Shown here piece after piece: positions 1 to 12,565 of a stretch of 64,000 nucleotides of DNA. Position numbers and translations under genes: made by a program. Each line of letters opens with the position of its first letter. Position 1 is the first letter of the stretch. The notes under the pieces are model-generated. The model searched no databases. It worked only from the letters and a program-made list of their open reading frames with translations, and was not told where the DNA came from. Source of the stretch: Fragum whitleyi (taxonomy: Eukaryota > Mollusca > Bivalvia > Cardiida > Cardiidae); assembly GCA_948146395.1 (NCBI GenBank), contig OX411556.1, positions 868,001-932,000 on the forward strand, in the 5' to 3' direction.

Positions 1-64
1 TCGTCCCAAACACTCGCGTTCGCTAGCTATGCATGTGCGCTTCAAATTGACACCGGTTTCGATG

Positions 65-84
65 CCGTCTGATGCATCCGTCTG
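65..84. repeat. Short direct repeat CCGTCTG x2 flanking ATGCAT (unit 1)
   Basis: CCGTCTG occurs at 65-71 and again at 78-84, with ATGCAT (72-77) between. The second copy is the one changed to CGTGCTG in the variant common between 3.0 and 19.4 kb, so that variant removes this internal repeat. Confidence 0.7.
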
Positions 85-110
85 TGCGTTTATGCAGCAT
101 CCCTGACCCC

Positions 111-178
111 TTGTTATTCGATTAAATAGTAATTATTTAATCCTGATTTAATGTTAAATATTTTGGGTACCCATTTTT
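111..178. other. A+T-rich module of the monomer (shown in unit 1)
   Basis: By count of the consensus, only 14 of these 68 bases are G or C, against 79 of the other 145. The heptamer ATTTAAT occurs at 121, 135 and 146 in the consensus, followed by AAATATTT (156-163) and a T5 run (174-178). Unit 1 itself has a change in the first heptamer. The module recurs in every unit. Such tracts favour bent or easily melted DNA and often act as linker or HMG/AT-hook targets in other satellites; that role is inference here. Confidence 0.75.
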
Positions 179-185
179 CGATCGA
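165..185. other. Double palindrome GGGTACCC / TCGATCGA (shown in unit 1)
   Basis: Two perfect 8-base palindromes lie five bases apart, separated by a-T4. Both recur in nearly all units. Exceptions include ggatacc at about 22743, 25086, 27652 and 32116, taccctttttt at 1446, 2085 and 25302, and a lost C at 40858. Conservation across many units may reflect homogenisation as much as function. Confidence 0.7.
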
Positions 186-1445
186 CTGGTGCGCCCATGC
201 ATTCATACCCACATCGTCACAAACACTCGCGTTCGCTAGCTATGCATGTGCGCTTCAAATTGACACCGGTTTCGATGCCGTCTGCTGCATCCGTCTGTGC
301 GTTTATGCAGCATGCCTGACCCCTTGTTATTCGATTTAATAGTAATTATTTAATCCTGTTTTAATGTTAAATATTTTGGGTACCCATTTTTCGATCGACT
401 GATGCGCCCATGCATTCAAACCCACATCGTCCCAAACACGCGCGTTCGCTAGCTATGCATGTGCACTTCAAATTGACACCGGTTTCGATGCCGTCTGATG
501 CATCCGTCTGTGCGTTTATGCAGCATCCCTGACCCCTTGTTATTCGATTTAATAGTAATTATTTAATCCTGATTTAATATTAAATATTTTGGGTACCCAT
601 TTTTCGATCGACTGATGCGCCCATGCATTCATACCCGCATCGCCCCAAACACGCGCGTTCGCTAGCTATGCATGTGCGCTTCAAATTGACACCGGTTTCG
701 ATGCCGTCTGATGCATCCGTCTGTGCGTTTATGCAGCATCCCTGACCCCTTGTTATTCGATTTGATAGTAATTATTTAATCCTGATTTAATGTTAAATAT
801 TTTGGGTACCGATTTTTCGATCGACTGATGCGCCCATGCATTCATACCCACATCGTCCCAAACACGCGCGTTCACTAGCTATGCATGTGCGCTTCAAATT
901 GACACCGGTTTCGATGCCGTCTGATGCATCCGTCTGTGCGTTTATGCAGCATCCCTGACCCCTTGATATTCGATTTAATAGTAATTATTTAATCCTGATT
1001 TAATGTTAAATATTTTGGGTACCCATTTTTCGATCGACTGATGCGCCCATGCATTCATACCCACATCGCCCCAAACACGCGCGTTCGCTAGCTATGCATG
1101 TGCGCTTCAAATTGACACCGGTTTCGATGCCGCCTGATGCATCCGTCTGTGCGTTTATGCAGCATCCCTGACCCCTTGTTATTCGATTTAATAGTAATTA
1201 TTTAATCCTGATTTAATGTTAAATATTTTGGGTACCCATTTTTCGATCGACTGATGCGCCCATGCATTCATACCCATATCGTCCCAAACACTCGCGTTCG
1301 CTAGCTATGCATGTGCGCTTCAAATTGACACCGGTTTCGATGCCGTCTGATGCATCCGTCTGTGCGTTTATGCAGCATCCCTGACCCCTTGTTATTCGAT
1401 TTAATAGAAATTATTTAATCCTGATTTAATGTTAAATATTTTGGG

Positions 1446-2723
1446 TACCCTTTTTTCGATCGACTGATGCGCCCATGCATTCATACCCACATCGTCCCAA
1501 ACACGCGCGTTCGCTAGCTATGCATGTGCGCTTCAAATTGACACCGGTTTCGATGCCATCTGATGCATCCGTCTGTGCGTTTATGCAGCATCCCTGACCC
1601 CTTGTTATTCGATTTAATAGTAATTATTTGATCCTGATTTAATGTTAAATATTTTGGGTACCCATTTTTCGATCGACTGATGCGCCCATGCATTCATACC
1701 GACATCGTCCCAAACACTCGCGTTCGCTAGCTATGCATGTGCGCTTCAAATTGACACCGGTTTCGATGCCGTCTGATACATCCGTCTGTGCGTTTATGCA
1801 GCATCCCTGACCCCTTGTTTTTCGATTTAATAGTAATTATTTAATCCTGATTTAATGTTAAATATTTTGGGTACCGATTTTTCGATCGACTGATGCGCCC
1901 ATGCATTCATACCCACATCGTCCCAAACACGCGCGTTCGCTAGCTATGCATGTGTGCTTCAAATTGACACCGGTTTCGATGCCGTCTGATGCATCCGTCT
2001 GTGCGTTTATGCAGCATCCCTGACCCCTTGTTATTCGATTTAATAGTAATTATTTAATCCTGATTTAATGTTAAATATTTTGGGTACCCTTTTTTCGATC
2101 GACTGATGCGCCCATGCATTCATACCCACATCGTCCCAAACACGCGCGTTCGCTAGCTATGCATGTGCGCTTCAAATTGACACCGGTTTCGATGCCGTCT
2201 GATGCATCCGTCTGTGCGTTTATGCAGCATCCCTGACCCCTTGTTATTCGATTTAATAGTAATTATTTGATCCTGATTTAATGTTAAATATTTTGGGTAC
2301 CCATTTTTCGATCGACTGATGCGCCCATGCATTCATACCCGCATCGTCCCAAACACTCGCGTTCGCTAGCTATGCATGTGCGCTTCAAATTGACACCGGT
2401 TTCGATGCCGTCTGATACATCCGTCTGTGCGTTTATGCAGCATCCCTGACCCCTTGTTATTCGATTTAATAGTAATTATTTAATCCTGATTTAATGTTAA
2501 ATATTTTGGGTACCCATTTTTCGATCGACTGATGCGCCCATGCATTCATACCCACATCGTCCCAAACACGCGCGTTCGCTAGCTATGCATGTGTGCTTCA
2601 AATTGACACCGGTTTCGATGCCGTCTGATGCATCCGTCTGTGCGTTTATGCAGCATCCCTAACCCCTTGTTATTCGTTTTGATAGTAATTATTTAATCCT
2701 GATTTAATGTTTAATATTTTGGG
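1446..2723. repeat. 3-unit (639 bp) higher-order block, two tandem copies
   Basis: Private variants recur exactly 639 bases apart: taccctttttt at 1446 and 2085, attatttgatcc near 1626 and 2265, gtctgataca at 1771 and 2410, and tgtgtgcttc at 1951 and 2590. The copies still differ at several sites (for example gccatctg at about 1555 and taccgattt at about 1873 occur only in the first), so this is an older duplication than those at 22 kb and 44 kb. The ends are approximate. Confidence 0.85.
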
Positions 2724-2982
2724 TACCCATTTTTCGATCGACTGATGCGCCCATGCATTCATACCCACATCGTCCCAAACACGCGCGTTCGCTAGCTATG
2801 CATGTGCGCTTCAAATTGACACCGGTTTCGATGCCGTCTGATGCATCCGTCTCTGCGTTTATGCAGCATCCCTGACCCCTTGTTATTCGATTTAATAGTA
2901 ATTATTTAATCCTGATTTAATGTTAAATATTTTGGGTACCCATTTTTCGATCGACTGATGCGCCCATGCATTCATACCCACA

Positions 2983-3833
2983 TCGTCCCAAACACGCGCG
3001 TTCACTAGCTATGCATGTGCGCTTCAAATTGACACCGGTTTCGATGCCGTCTGATGCATCGTGCTGTGCGTTTATGCAGCATCCCTGACCCCTTGTTATT
3101 CGATTTAATATTAATTATTTAATCTTGATTTAATGTTAAATATTTTGGGTACCCATTTTTCGATCGACTGATGCGCCCATGCATTCATACCCACATCGTC
3201 CCAAACACGCGCGTTCACTAGCTATGCATGTGCGCTTCAAATTGACACCGGTTTCGATGCCGTCTGATGCATCGTGCTGTGCGTTTATGCAGCATCCCTG
3301 AACCCTTGTTATTCGATTTAATAGTAATTATCTAATCCTGATTTAATGTTAAATATTTTGGGTACCCATTTTTCGATCGACTGATGCGCCCATGCATTCA
3401 TACCCACATCGTCCCAAACACGCGCGTTCACTAGCTATGCATGTGCGCTTCAAATTGACACCGGTTTCGATGCCGTCTGATGCATCCGTCTGTGCGTTTA
3501 TGCAGCATCCCTGACCCCTTGTTATTCGATTTAATGGTAATTATTAATCCTGATTTAATGTTAAATATTTTGGGTACCCATTTTTCGATCGACTGATGCG
3601 CCCATGCATTCATACCCACATCGTCCCAAACACGCGATTTCACTAGCTATGCATGTGCGCTTCAAATTGACACCGGTTTCGATGCCGTCTGATGCATCCG
3701 TCTGTGCGTTTATGCAGCATCCCTGACCCCTTGTTATTCAATTTAATATTAATTATTTAATCCTGATTTAATGTTAAATATTTTGGGTACCCATTTTTCG
3801 ATCGACTGATGCGCCCATGCATTCATACCCACA
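2983..3833. repeat. Four-unit segment, copy 1 of a 27-unit-spaced pair
   Basis: Four units here match those starting at 8733. Shared markers are cgtgctg with taatattaatt and aatcttgatt (3121 and 8871), a one-base deletion giving ttattaatcc (3541 and 9291), and acgcgattt in the fourth unit (about 3631 and 9381). The spacing is 5750 bases, which is 27 units minus the shared deletion. Several substitutions separate the copies. Confidence 0.75.
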
Positions 3834-4898
3834 TCGTCCCAAACACTCGCGTTCGCTAGCTATGCATGTGCGCTTCAAATTGACACCGGTTTCGATGCCG
3901 TCTGATGCATCCGTCTGTGCGTTTATGCAGCATCCCTGACCCCTTGTTATTCGATTTAATAGTAATTATTTAATCCTGATTTAATGTTAAATATTTTGGG
4001 TACCCATTTTTCGATCGACTGATGCGCCCATGCATTCATACCCACATCGCCCCAAACACTCGCGTTCGCTAGCTATGCATGTGCGCTTCAAATTGACACC
4101 GGTTTCGATGCCGTCTGATGCATCCGTCTGTGCGTTTATGCAGCATCCCTGACCCCTTGTTATTCGATTTAATAGTAATTATTTAATCCTGATTTAATGT
4201 TAAATATTTTGGGTACCCATTTTTCGATCGACTGATGCGCCCATGCATTCATACCCACATCGCCCCAAACACGCGCGTTCGCTAGCTATGCATGTGCGCT
4301 TCAAATTGACACCGGTTTCGATGCCGTCTGATGCATCCGTCTGTGCGTTTATGCAGCATCCCTGACCCCTTGTTATTCGATTTAATAGTAATTATTTAAT
4401 CCTGATTTAATGTTAAATATTTTGGGTACCCATTTTTCGATCGACTGATGCGCCCATGCATTCATACCCACATCGCCCCAAACACGCGCGTTCGCTAGCT
4501 ATGCATGTGCGCTTCAAATTGACACCGGTTTCGATGCCGTCTGATGCATCTGTCTGTGCGTTTATGCAGCATCCCTGACCCCTTGTTATTCGATTTAATA
4601 GTAATTATTTAATCTTGATTTAATGTTAAATATTTTGGGTACCCATTTTTCGATCGACTGATGCGCCCATGCATTCATACCTACATCGTCCCAAACACTC
4701 GCGTTCGCTAGCTATGCATGTGCGCTTCAAATTGACACTGGTTTCGATGCCGTCTGATGCATCCGTCTGTGCGTTTATGCAGCATCCCTGACCCCTTGTT
4801 ATTCGATTTAATAGTAATTATTTAATCCTGATTTAATGTTAAATATTTTGGGTACCCATTTTTCGATCGACTGATGCGCCCATGCATTCATACCCACA

Positions 4899-6176
4899 TC
4901 GTCCCAAACACGCGCGTTCACTAGCTATGCATGTGCGCTTCAAATTGACACCAGTTTCGATGTCGTCTGATGCATCGTGCTGTGCGTTTATGCAGCATCC
5001 CTGACCCCTTGTTATTCGATTTAATATTAATTATTTAATCCTGATTTAATGTTAAATATTTTGGGTACCCATTTTTCGATCGACTGATGCGCCCATGCAT
5101 TCATACCCACATCGTCCCAAACACGCGCGTTCACTAGCTATGCATGTGCGCTTCAAATTGACACCGGTTTCGATGTCGTCTGATGCATCGTGCTGTGCGT
5201 TTATGCACCATCCCTGACCCCTTGTTAATCGATTTAATAGTAATTATTTAATCCTGATTTAATGTTAAATATTTTGGGTACCCATTTTTCGATCGACTGA
5301 TGCGCCCATGCATTCATACCCACATCGTCCCAAACACGCGCGTTCACTAGCTATGCATGTGCGCTTCAAATTGACACCGGTTTCGATGCCGTCTGATGCA
5401 TCGTGCTGTGCGTTTATGCAGCATCCCTGACCCCTTGTTATTCGATTTAATAGTAATTATTTAATCCTGATTTAATGTTAAATATTTTGGGTACCCATTT
5501 TTCGATCGACTGATGCGCCCATGCATTCATACCCACATCGTCCCAAACACGCGCGTTCACTAGCTATGCATGTGCGCTTCAAATTGACACCGGTTTCGAT
5601 GCCGTCTGATGCATCGTGCTGTGCGTTTATGCAGCATCTCTGACCCCTTGTTATTCGATTTAATAGTAATTATTTAATCCTGATTTAATGTTAAATATTT
5701 TGGGTACCCATTTTTCGATCGACTGATGCGCCCATGCATTCATACCCACATCGTCCCAAACACGCGCGTTCACTAGCTATGCATGTGCGCTTCAAATTGA
5801 CACCGGTTTCGATGCCGTCTGATGCATCGTGCTGTGCGTTTATGCAGCATCCCTGACCCCTTGTTATTCAATTTAATAGTAATTATTTAATCCTGATTTA
5901 ATGTTAAATATTTTGGGTACCCATTTTTCGATCGACTGATGCGCCCATGCATTCATACCCACATCGTCCCAAACACGCGCGTTCACTAGCTATGCATGTG
6001 CGCTTCAAATTGACACCGGTTTCGATGCCGTCTGATGCATCGTGCTGTGCGTTTATGCAGCATCCCTGACCCCTTGTTATTCGATTTAATAGTAATTATT
6101 TAATCCTGATTTAATGTTAAATATTTTGGGTACCCATTTTTCGATCGACTGATGCGCCCATGCATTCATACCCACA
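4899..6176. repeat. Run of six similar A-type/cgtgctg units
   Basis: Units starting at 4899, 5112, 5325, 5538, 5751 and 5964 all read cgtccc, acgcgcg, ttcact and cgtgctg. The first two also share gatgtcg. This is the longest uniform run of this type in the window and suggests local single-unit amplification. The next unit (6177) has the altered start tcgctcaaaac. Confidence 0.8.
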
Positions 6177-6602
6177 TCGCTCAAAACACGCGCGTTCGCT
6201 AGCTATGCATGTGCGCTTCAAATTGACACCGGTTTCGATGCCGTCTGATGCATCCGTCTGTGCGTTTATGCAGCATCCCTGACCCCTTGTTATTCGATTT
6301 AATAGTAATTATTTAATCCTGATTTAATGTTAAATATTTTGGGTACCCATTTTTCGATCGACTGATGCGCCCATGCATTCATACCCACATCGTCCCAAAC
6401 ACTCGCGTTCGCTAGCTATGCATGTGCGCTTCAAATTGACACCGGTTTCGATGCCGTCTGATGCATCCGTCTGTGCGTTTATGCAGCATCCCTGACCCCT
6501 TGTTATTCGATTTAATAGTAATTATTTAATCCTGATTTAATGTTAAATATTTTGGGTACCCATTTTTCGATCGACTGATGCGCCCATGCATTCATACCCA
6601 CA

Positions 6603-8732
6603 TCGTCCCAAACACGTGCGTTCACTAGCTATGCATGTGCGCTTCAAATTGACACCGGTTTCGATGCCGTCTGATGCATCCGTCTGTGCGTTTATGCACC
6701 ATCCCTGACCCCTTGTTATTCGATTTAATAGTAATTGTTTAATCCTGATTTAATGTTAAATATTTTGGGTACCCATTTTCCGATCGACTGATGCGCCCAT
6801 GCATTCATACCCACATCGCCCCAAACACGCGCGTTCGCTAGCTATGCATGTGCGCTTCAAATTGACACCGGTTTCGATGCCGTCTGATGCATCCGTCTGT
6901 GCGTTTATGCAGCATCCCTGACCCCTTGTTATTCGATTTAATAGTAATTATTTAATCCTGATTTAATGTTAAATATTTTGGGTACCCATTTTTCGATCGA
7001 CTGATGCGCCCATGCATTCATACCTACATCGTCCCAAACACTCGCGTTTACTAGCTATGCATGTGCGCTTCAAATTGACACCGGTTTCGATGCCGTCTGA
7101 TGCATCCGTCTGTGCGTTTATGCAGCATCCCTGACCCCTTGTTATTCAATTTAATATTAATTATTTAATCCTGATTTAATGTTAAATATTTCGGGTACCC
7201 ATTTTTCGATCGACTGATGCGCCCATGCATTCATACCCACATCGTCCCAAACACTCGCGTTCGCTAGCTATGCATGTGCGCTTCAAATTGACACCGGTTT
7301 CGATGCCGTCTGATGCATCCGTCTGTGCGTTTATGCAGCATCCCTGACCCCTTGTTATTCGATTTAATAGTAATTATTTAATCCTGATTTAATGTTAAAT
7401 ATTTTGGGTACCCATTTTTCGATCGACTGATGCGCCCATGCATTCATACCCACATCGTCCCAAACACGCGCGTTCACTAGCTATGCATGTGCGCTTCAAA
7501 TTGAAACCGGTTTCGATGCCGTCTGATGCATCCGTCTGTGCGTTTATGCAGCATCCCTGACCCCTTGTTATTCGATTTAATAGTAATTATTTAATCCTGA
7601 TTTAATGTTAAATATTTTGGGTACCCATTTTTCGATCGACTGATGCGCCCATGCATTCATACCCACATCGTCCCAAACACGCGCGTTCACTAGCTATGCA
7701 TGTGCGCTTCAAATTGAAACCGGTTTCGATGCCGTCTGATGCATCCGTCTGTGCGTTTATGCAGCATCCCTGACCCCTTGTTATTCGATTTAATAGTAAT
7801 TATTTAATCCTGATTTAATGTTAAATATTTTGGGTACCCATTTTTCGATCGACTGATGCGCCCATGCATTCATACCCACATCGTCCAAAACACTCGCGTT
7901 CACTAGCTATGCATGTGCGCTTCAAATTGACACCGGTTTCGATGCCGTCTGATGCATCCGTCTGTGCGTTTATGCACCATCCCTGACCCCTTGTTATTCG
8001 ATTTAATAGTAATTGTTTAATCCTGATTTAATGTTAAATATTTTGGGTACCCATTTTTCGATCGACTGATGCGCCCATGCATTCATACCCACATCGCCCC
8101 AAACACGCGCGTTCGCTAGCTATGCATGTGCGCTTCAAATTGACACCGGTTTCGATGCCGTCTGATGCATCCGTCTGTGCGTTTATGCAGCATCCCTGAC
8201 CCCTTGTTATTCGATTTAATAGTAATTATTTAATCTTGATTTAATGTTAAATATTTTGGGTACCCATTTTTCGATCGCCTGATGCGCCCATGCATTCATA
8301 CCTACATCGTCCCAAACACTCGCGTTCGCTAGCTATGCATGTGCGCTTCAAATTGACACCGGTTTCGATGCCGTCTGATGCATCCGTCTGTGCGTTTATG
8401 CAGCATCCCTGACCCCTTGTTATTCGATGTAATAGTAATTATTTAATCCTGATTTAATGTTAAATATTTTGGGTACAAATTTTTCGATCGACTGATGCGC
8501 CCATGCATTCATACCCACATCGTCCCAAACACTCGCGTTCGCTAGCTATGCATGTGCGCTTCAAATTGACACCTGTTTCGATGCCGTCTGATGCATCCGT
8601 CTGTGCGTTTATGCAGCATTCCTGACCCCTTGTTATTCGATTTAATAGTAATTATTTAATCCTGATTTAATGTTAAATATTTTGGGTACCCATTTTTCGA
8701 TCGACTGATGCGCCCATGCATTCATACCCACA
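6603..8732. repeat. 6-unit (1278 bp) offset repeat with an internal single-unit duplication
   Basis: Units from 6603 match units from 7881: gcaccatcc is at 6696 and 7974, attgttt follows in both, and cctacat is at 7023 and 8301, each 1278 apart. Between them, units 7455 and 7668 are neighbours that share the rare aattgaaaccgg, indicating duplication of one monomer. Differences such as cgatcgcctg near 8274 and gtacaaattt near 8474 occur in one copy only. Confidence 0.8.
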
Positions 8733-9583
8733 TCGTCCCAAACACGCGCGTTCACTAGCTATGCATGTGCGCTTCAAATTGACACCGGTTTCGATGCCGT
8801 CTGATGCATCGTGCTGTGCGTTTATGCAGCATCCCTGACCCCTTGTTATTCGATTTAATATTAATTATTTAATCTTGATTTAATGTTAAATATTTTGGGT
8901 ACCCATTTTTCGATCGACTGATGCGCCCATGCATTCATACCCACATCGTCCCAAACACGCACGTTCACTAGCTATGCATGTGCGCTTCAAATTGACACCG
9001 GTTTCGATGCCGTCTGATGCATCGTGCTGTGCGTTTATGCAGCATCCCTGACCCCTTGTTATTCGATTTAATAGTAATTATTTAATCCTGATTTAATGTT
9101 AAATATTTTGGGTACCCATTTTTCGATCGACTGATGCGCCCATGCATTCATACCCACATCGTCCCAAACACGCGCGTTCACTAGCTATGCATGTCCGCTT
9201 CAAATTGACACCGGTTTCGATGCCGTCTGATGCATCGTGCTGTGCGTTTATGCAGCATCTCTGACCCCTTGTTATTCGATTTAATAGTAATTATTAATCC
9301 TGATTTAATGTTAAATATTTTGGGTACCCATTTTTCGATCGACTGATGCGCCCATGCATTCATACCCACATCGTTCCAAACACGCGATTTCACTAGCTAT
9401 GCATGTGCGCTTCAAATTGACACCGGTTTCGATGCCGTCTGATGCATCCGTCTGTGCGTTTATGCAGCATCCCTGACCCCTTGTTATTCGATTTAATAGT
9501 AATTATTTAATCCTGATTTAATGTTAAATATTTTGGGTACCCATTTTTCGATCGACTGATGCGCCCATGCATTCATACCCACA
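8733..9583. repeat. Four-unit segment, copy 2 of the 27-unit-spaced pair
   Basis: Counterpart of 2983-3833. It repeats the cgtgctg/aatcttgatt unit, the one-base deletion (9291) and acgcgattt (9381). It has its own changes: atgtccgcttc near 9190, catctctgac near 9256 and tcgttcc at 9371. Confidence 0.75.
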
Positions 9584-11500
9584 TCGCCCCAAACACGCGC
9601 GTTCGCTAGCTATGCATGTGCGCTTCAAATTGACACCGGTTTCGATGCCGTCTGATGCATCCGTCTGTGCGTTTATGCAGCATCCCTGACCCCTTGTTAT
9701 TCAATTTAATATTAATTATTTAATCCGGATTTAATGTTAAATATTTTGGGTACCCATTTTTCGATCGACTGATGCGCCCATGCATTCATACCCACATCGT
9801 CCCAAACACTCGCGTTCGCTAGCTATGCATGTGCGCTTCAAATTGACACCGGTTTCGATGCCGTCTGATGCATCCGTCTGTGCGTTTATGCAGCATCCCT
9901 GACCCCTTGTTATTCGATTTAATAGTAATTATTTAATCCTGATTTAATGTTAAATATTTTGGGTACCCATTTTTCGATCGACTGATGCGCCCATGCATTC
10001 ATACCCACATCGTCCCAAACACGCGCGTTCACTAGCTATGCATGTGCGCTTCAAATTGACACCGGTTTCGATGCCGTCTGATGCATCCGTCTGTGCGTTT
10101 ATGCAGCATCCCTGACCCCTTGTTATTCGATTTAATAGTAATTATTTAATCCTGATTTAATGTTAAATATTTTGGGTACCCATTTTTCGATCGACTGATG
10201 CGCCCATGCATTCATACCCACATCGTCCCAAACACTCGCGTTCGCTAGCTATGCATGTGCGCTTCAAATTGACACCGGTTTCGATGCCGTCTGATGCATC
10301 CGTCTGTGCGTTTATGCAGCATCCCTGACCCCTTGTTATTCGATTTAATAGTAATTATTTAATCCTGATTTAATGTTAAATATTTTGGGTACCCATTTTT
10401 CGATCGACTGATGCGCCCATGCATTCATACCCACATCGCCCCAAACACGCGCGTTCACTAGCTATGCATGTGCGCTTCAAATTGACACCGGTTTCGATGC
10501 CGTCTGATGCATCGTGCTGTGCGTTTATGCAGCATCCCTGACCCCTTGTTATTCGATTTAATAGTAATTATTTAATCCTGATTTAATGTTAAATATTTTG
10601 GATACCCATTTTTCGATCGACTGATGCGCCCATGCATTCATACCCACATCGTCCCTAACACGCGATTTCACTAGCTATGCATGTGCGCTTCAAATTGACA
10701 CCGGTTTCGATGCCGTCTGATGCATCCGTCTGTGCGTTTATGCAGCATCCCTGACCCCTTGTTATTCGATTTAATAGTAATTATTTAATCCTGATTTAAT
10801 GTTAAATATTTTGGGTACCCATTTTTCGATCGACTGATGCGCCCATGCATTCATACCCACATCGCCCCAAACACGCGCGTTCGCTAGCTATGCATGTGCG
10901 CTTCAAATTGACACCGGTTTCGATGCCGTCTGATGCATCCGTCTGTGCGTTTATGCAGCATCGCTGACCCCTTGTTATTCAATTTAATATTAATTTTTTA
11001 ATCCGGATTTAATGTTAAATATTTTGGGTACCCATTTTTCGTTCGACTGATGCGCCCATGCATTCATACCCACATCGTCCCAAACACTCGCGTTCGCTAG
11101 CTATGCATGTGCGCTTCAAATTGACACCGGTTTCGATGCCGTCTGATGCATCCGTCTGTGCGTTTATGCAGCATCCCTGACCCCTTGTTATTCGATTTAA
11201 TAGTAATTATTTAATCCTGATTTAATGTTAAATATTTTGGGTACCCATTTTTCGATCGACTGATGCGCCCATGCATTCATACCCACATCGTCCCAAACAC
11301 GCGCGTTCACTAGCTATGCATGTGCGCTTCAAATTGACACCGGTTTCGATGCCGTCTGATGCATCCGTCTGTGCGTTTATGCAGCATCCCTGACCCCTTG
11401 TTATTCGATTTAATAGTAATTATTTAATCCTGATTTAATGTTAAATATTTTGGGTACCCATTTTTCGATCGACTGATGCGCCCATGCATTCATACCCACA
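9371..11500. repeat. 6-unit (1278 bp) offset repeat, two copies
   Basis: Units at 9371, 9584, 9797 and 10010 match those at 10649, 10862, 11075 and 11288. Shared rare markers are cgcgattt (9383 and 10661) and taatccgg (9721 and 10999), both 1278 apart, and the unit types follow in the same order. Copy 2 has private changes (gtccctaac, catcgctgac, cgttcgactg). Confidence 0.8.
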
Positions 11501-12565
11501 TCGCCCCAAACACAGGCGTTCGCTAGCTATGCATGTGCGCTTCAAATTGACACCGGTTTCGATGCCGTCTGATGCATCCGTCTGTGCGTTTATGCAGCAT
11601 CCCTGACCCCTTGTTATTCGATTTAATAGTAATTATTTAATCCTGATTTAATGTTAAATATTTTGGGTACCCATTTTTCGATCGACTGATGCGCCCATGC
11701 ATTCATACCAACATCGCCCCAAACACGCGCGTTCGCTAGCTATGCATGTGCGCTTCAAATTGACACCGGTTTCGATGCCGTCTGATGCATCCGTCTGTGC
11801 GTTTATGCAGCATCCCTGACCCCTTGTTATTCGATTTAATAGTAATTATTTAATCCTGATTTAATGTTAAATATTTTGGGTACCCATTTTTCGATCGACT
11901 GATGCGCCCATGCATTCATACCCACATCGCCCCAAACACGCGCGTTCGCTAGCTATGCATGTGCGCTTCAAATTGACACCGGTTTCGATGCCGTCTGATG
12001 CATCTGTCTGTGCGTTTATGCAGCATCCCTGACCCCTTGTTATTCGATTTAATAGTAATTATTTAATCCTGATTTAATGTTAAATATTTTGGGTACCCAT
12101 TTTTCGATCGACTGATGCGCCCATGCATTCATACCCACATCGCCCCAAACACTCGCGTTCGCTAGCTATGCATGTGCGCTTCAAATTGACACCGGTTTCG
12201 ATGCCGTCTGATGCATCCGTCTGTGCGTTTATGCAGCATCCCTGACCCCTTGTTATTCGATTTAATAGTAATTATTTAATCCTGATTTAATGCTAAATAT
12301 TTTTGGTACCCATTTTTCGATCGACTGATGCGCCCATGCATTCATACCCACATCGTCCCAAACACGCGCGTTCACTAGCTATGCATGTGCGCTTCAAATT
12401 GACACCGGTTTCGATGCCGTCTGATGCATCCGTCTGTGCGTTTATGCAGCATCCCTGACCCCTTGTTATTCGATTTAATAGTAATTATTTAATCCTGATT
12501 TAATGTTAAATATTTTGGGTACCCATTTTTCGATCGACTGATGCGCCCATGCATTCATACCTACA

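Larger units (their letters stand above)
1..213. repeat. Reference monomer (unit 1)
   Basis: This is the first complete unit and the numbering reference for the other entries. Its order is: variable segment 1-22 with diagnostic sites 4, 14 and 22; GCTAGC at 22-27; ATGCAT at 29-34; ACCGGT at 52-57; direct repeat CCGTCTG at 65-71 and 78-84 around GATGCATC (71-78); ATGC-A-GCAT at 92-100; A+T-rich module 111-178; GGGTACCC at 165-172; TCGATCGA at 178-185; ATGCAT at 197-202. Unit 1 has private changes, such as ctggtgcg for ctgatgcg near 187-194. The phase is set by the window start; the true biological unit boundary is unknown. Confidence 0.95.

Noticed and set aside
110..130. RNA polymerase III B box or tRNA-derived SINE origin
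   Set aside because: ttattcgattta resembles a B box core only weakly. No A box at suitable spacing, no tRNA fold and no SINE tail.
177..193. CENP-B box (TTCG....A..CGGG pattern)
   Set aside because: TTCGATCGACTGATG fits the TTCG and the A but has GATG in place of CGGG. No other TTCG in the consensus fits better on either strand.
151..339. 62-codon open frame on the plus strand
   Set aside because: It arises from chance changes that remove stops (ctggtg at about 187 and gtctgctgc at about 280). Other units are closed in this frame.
3431..3643. 70-codon open frame on the minus strand, with a near copy at 9181-9393
   Set aside because: It lies wholly inside the satellite. A one-base deletion in this unit (3541) and its relative (9291) shifts the frame past the usual stops. 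The similar peptides reflect the shared repeat, not coding selection.
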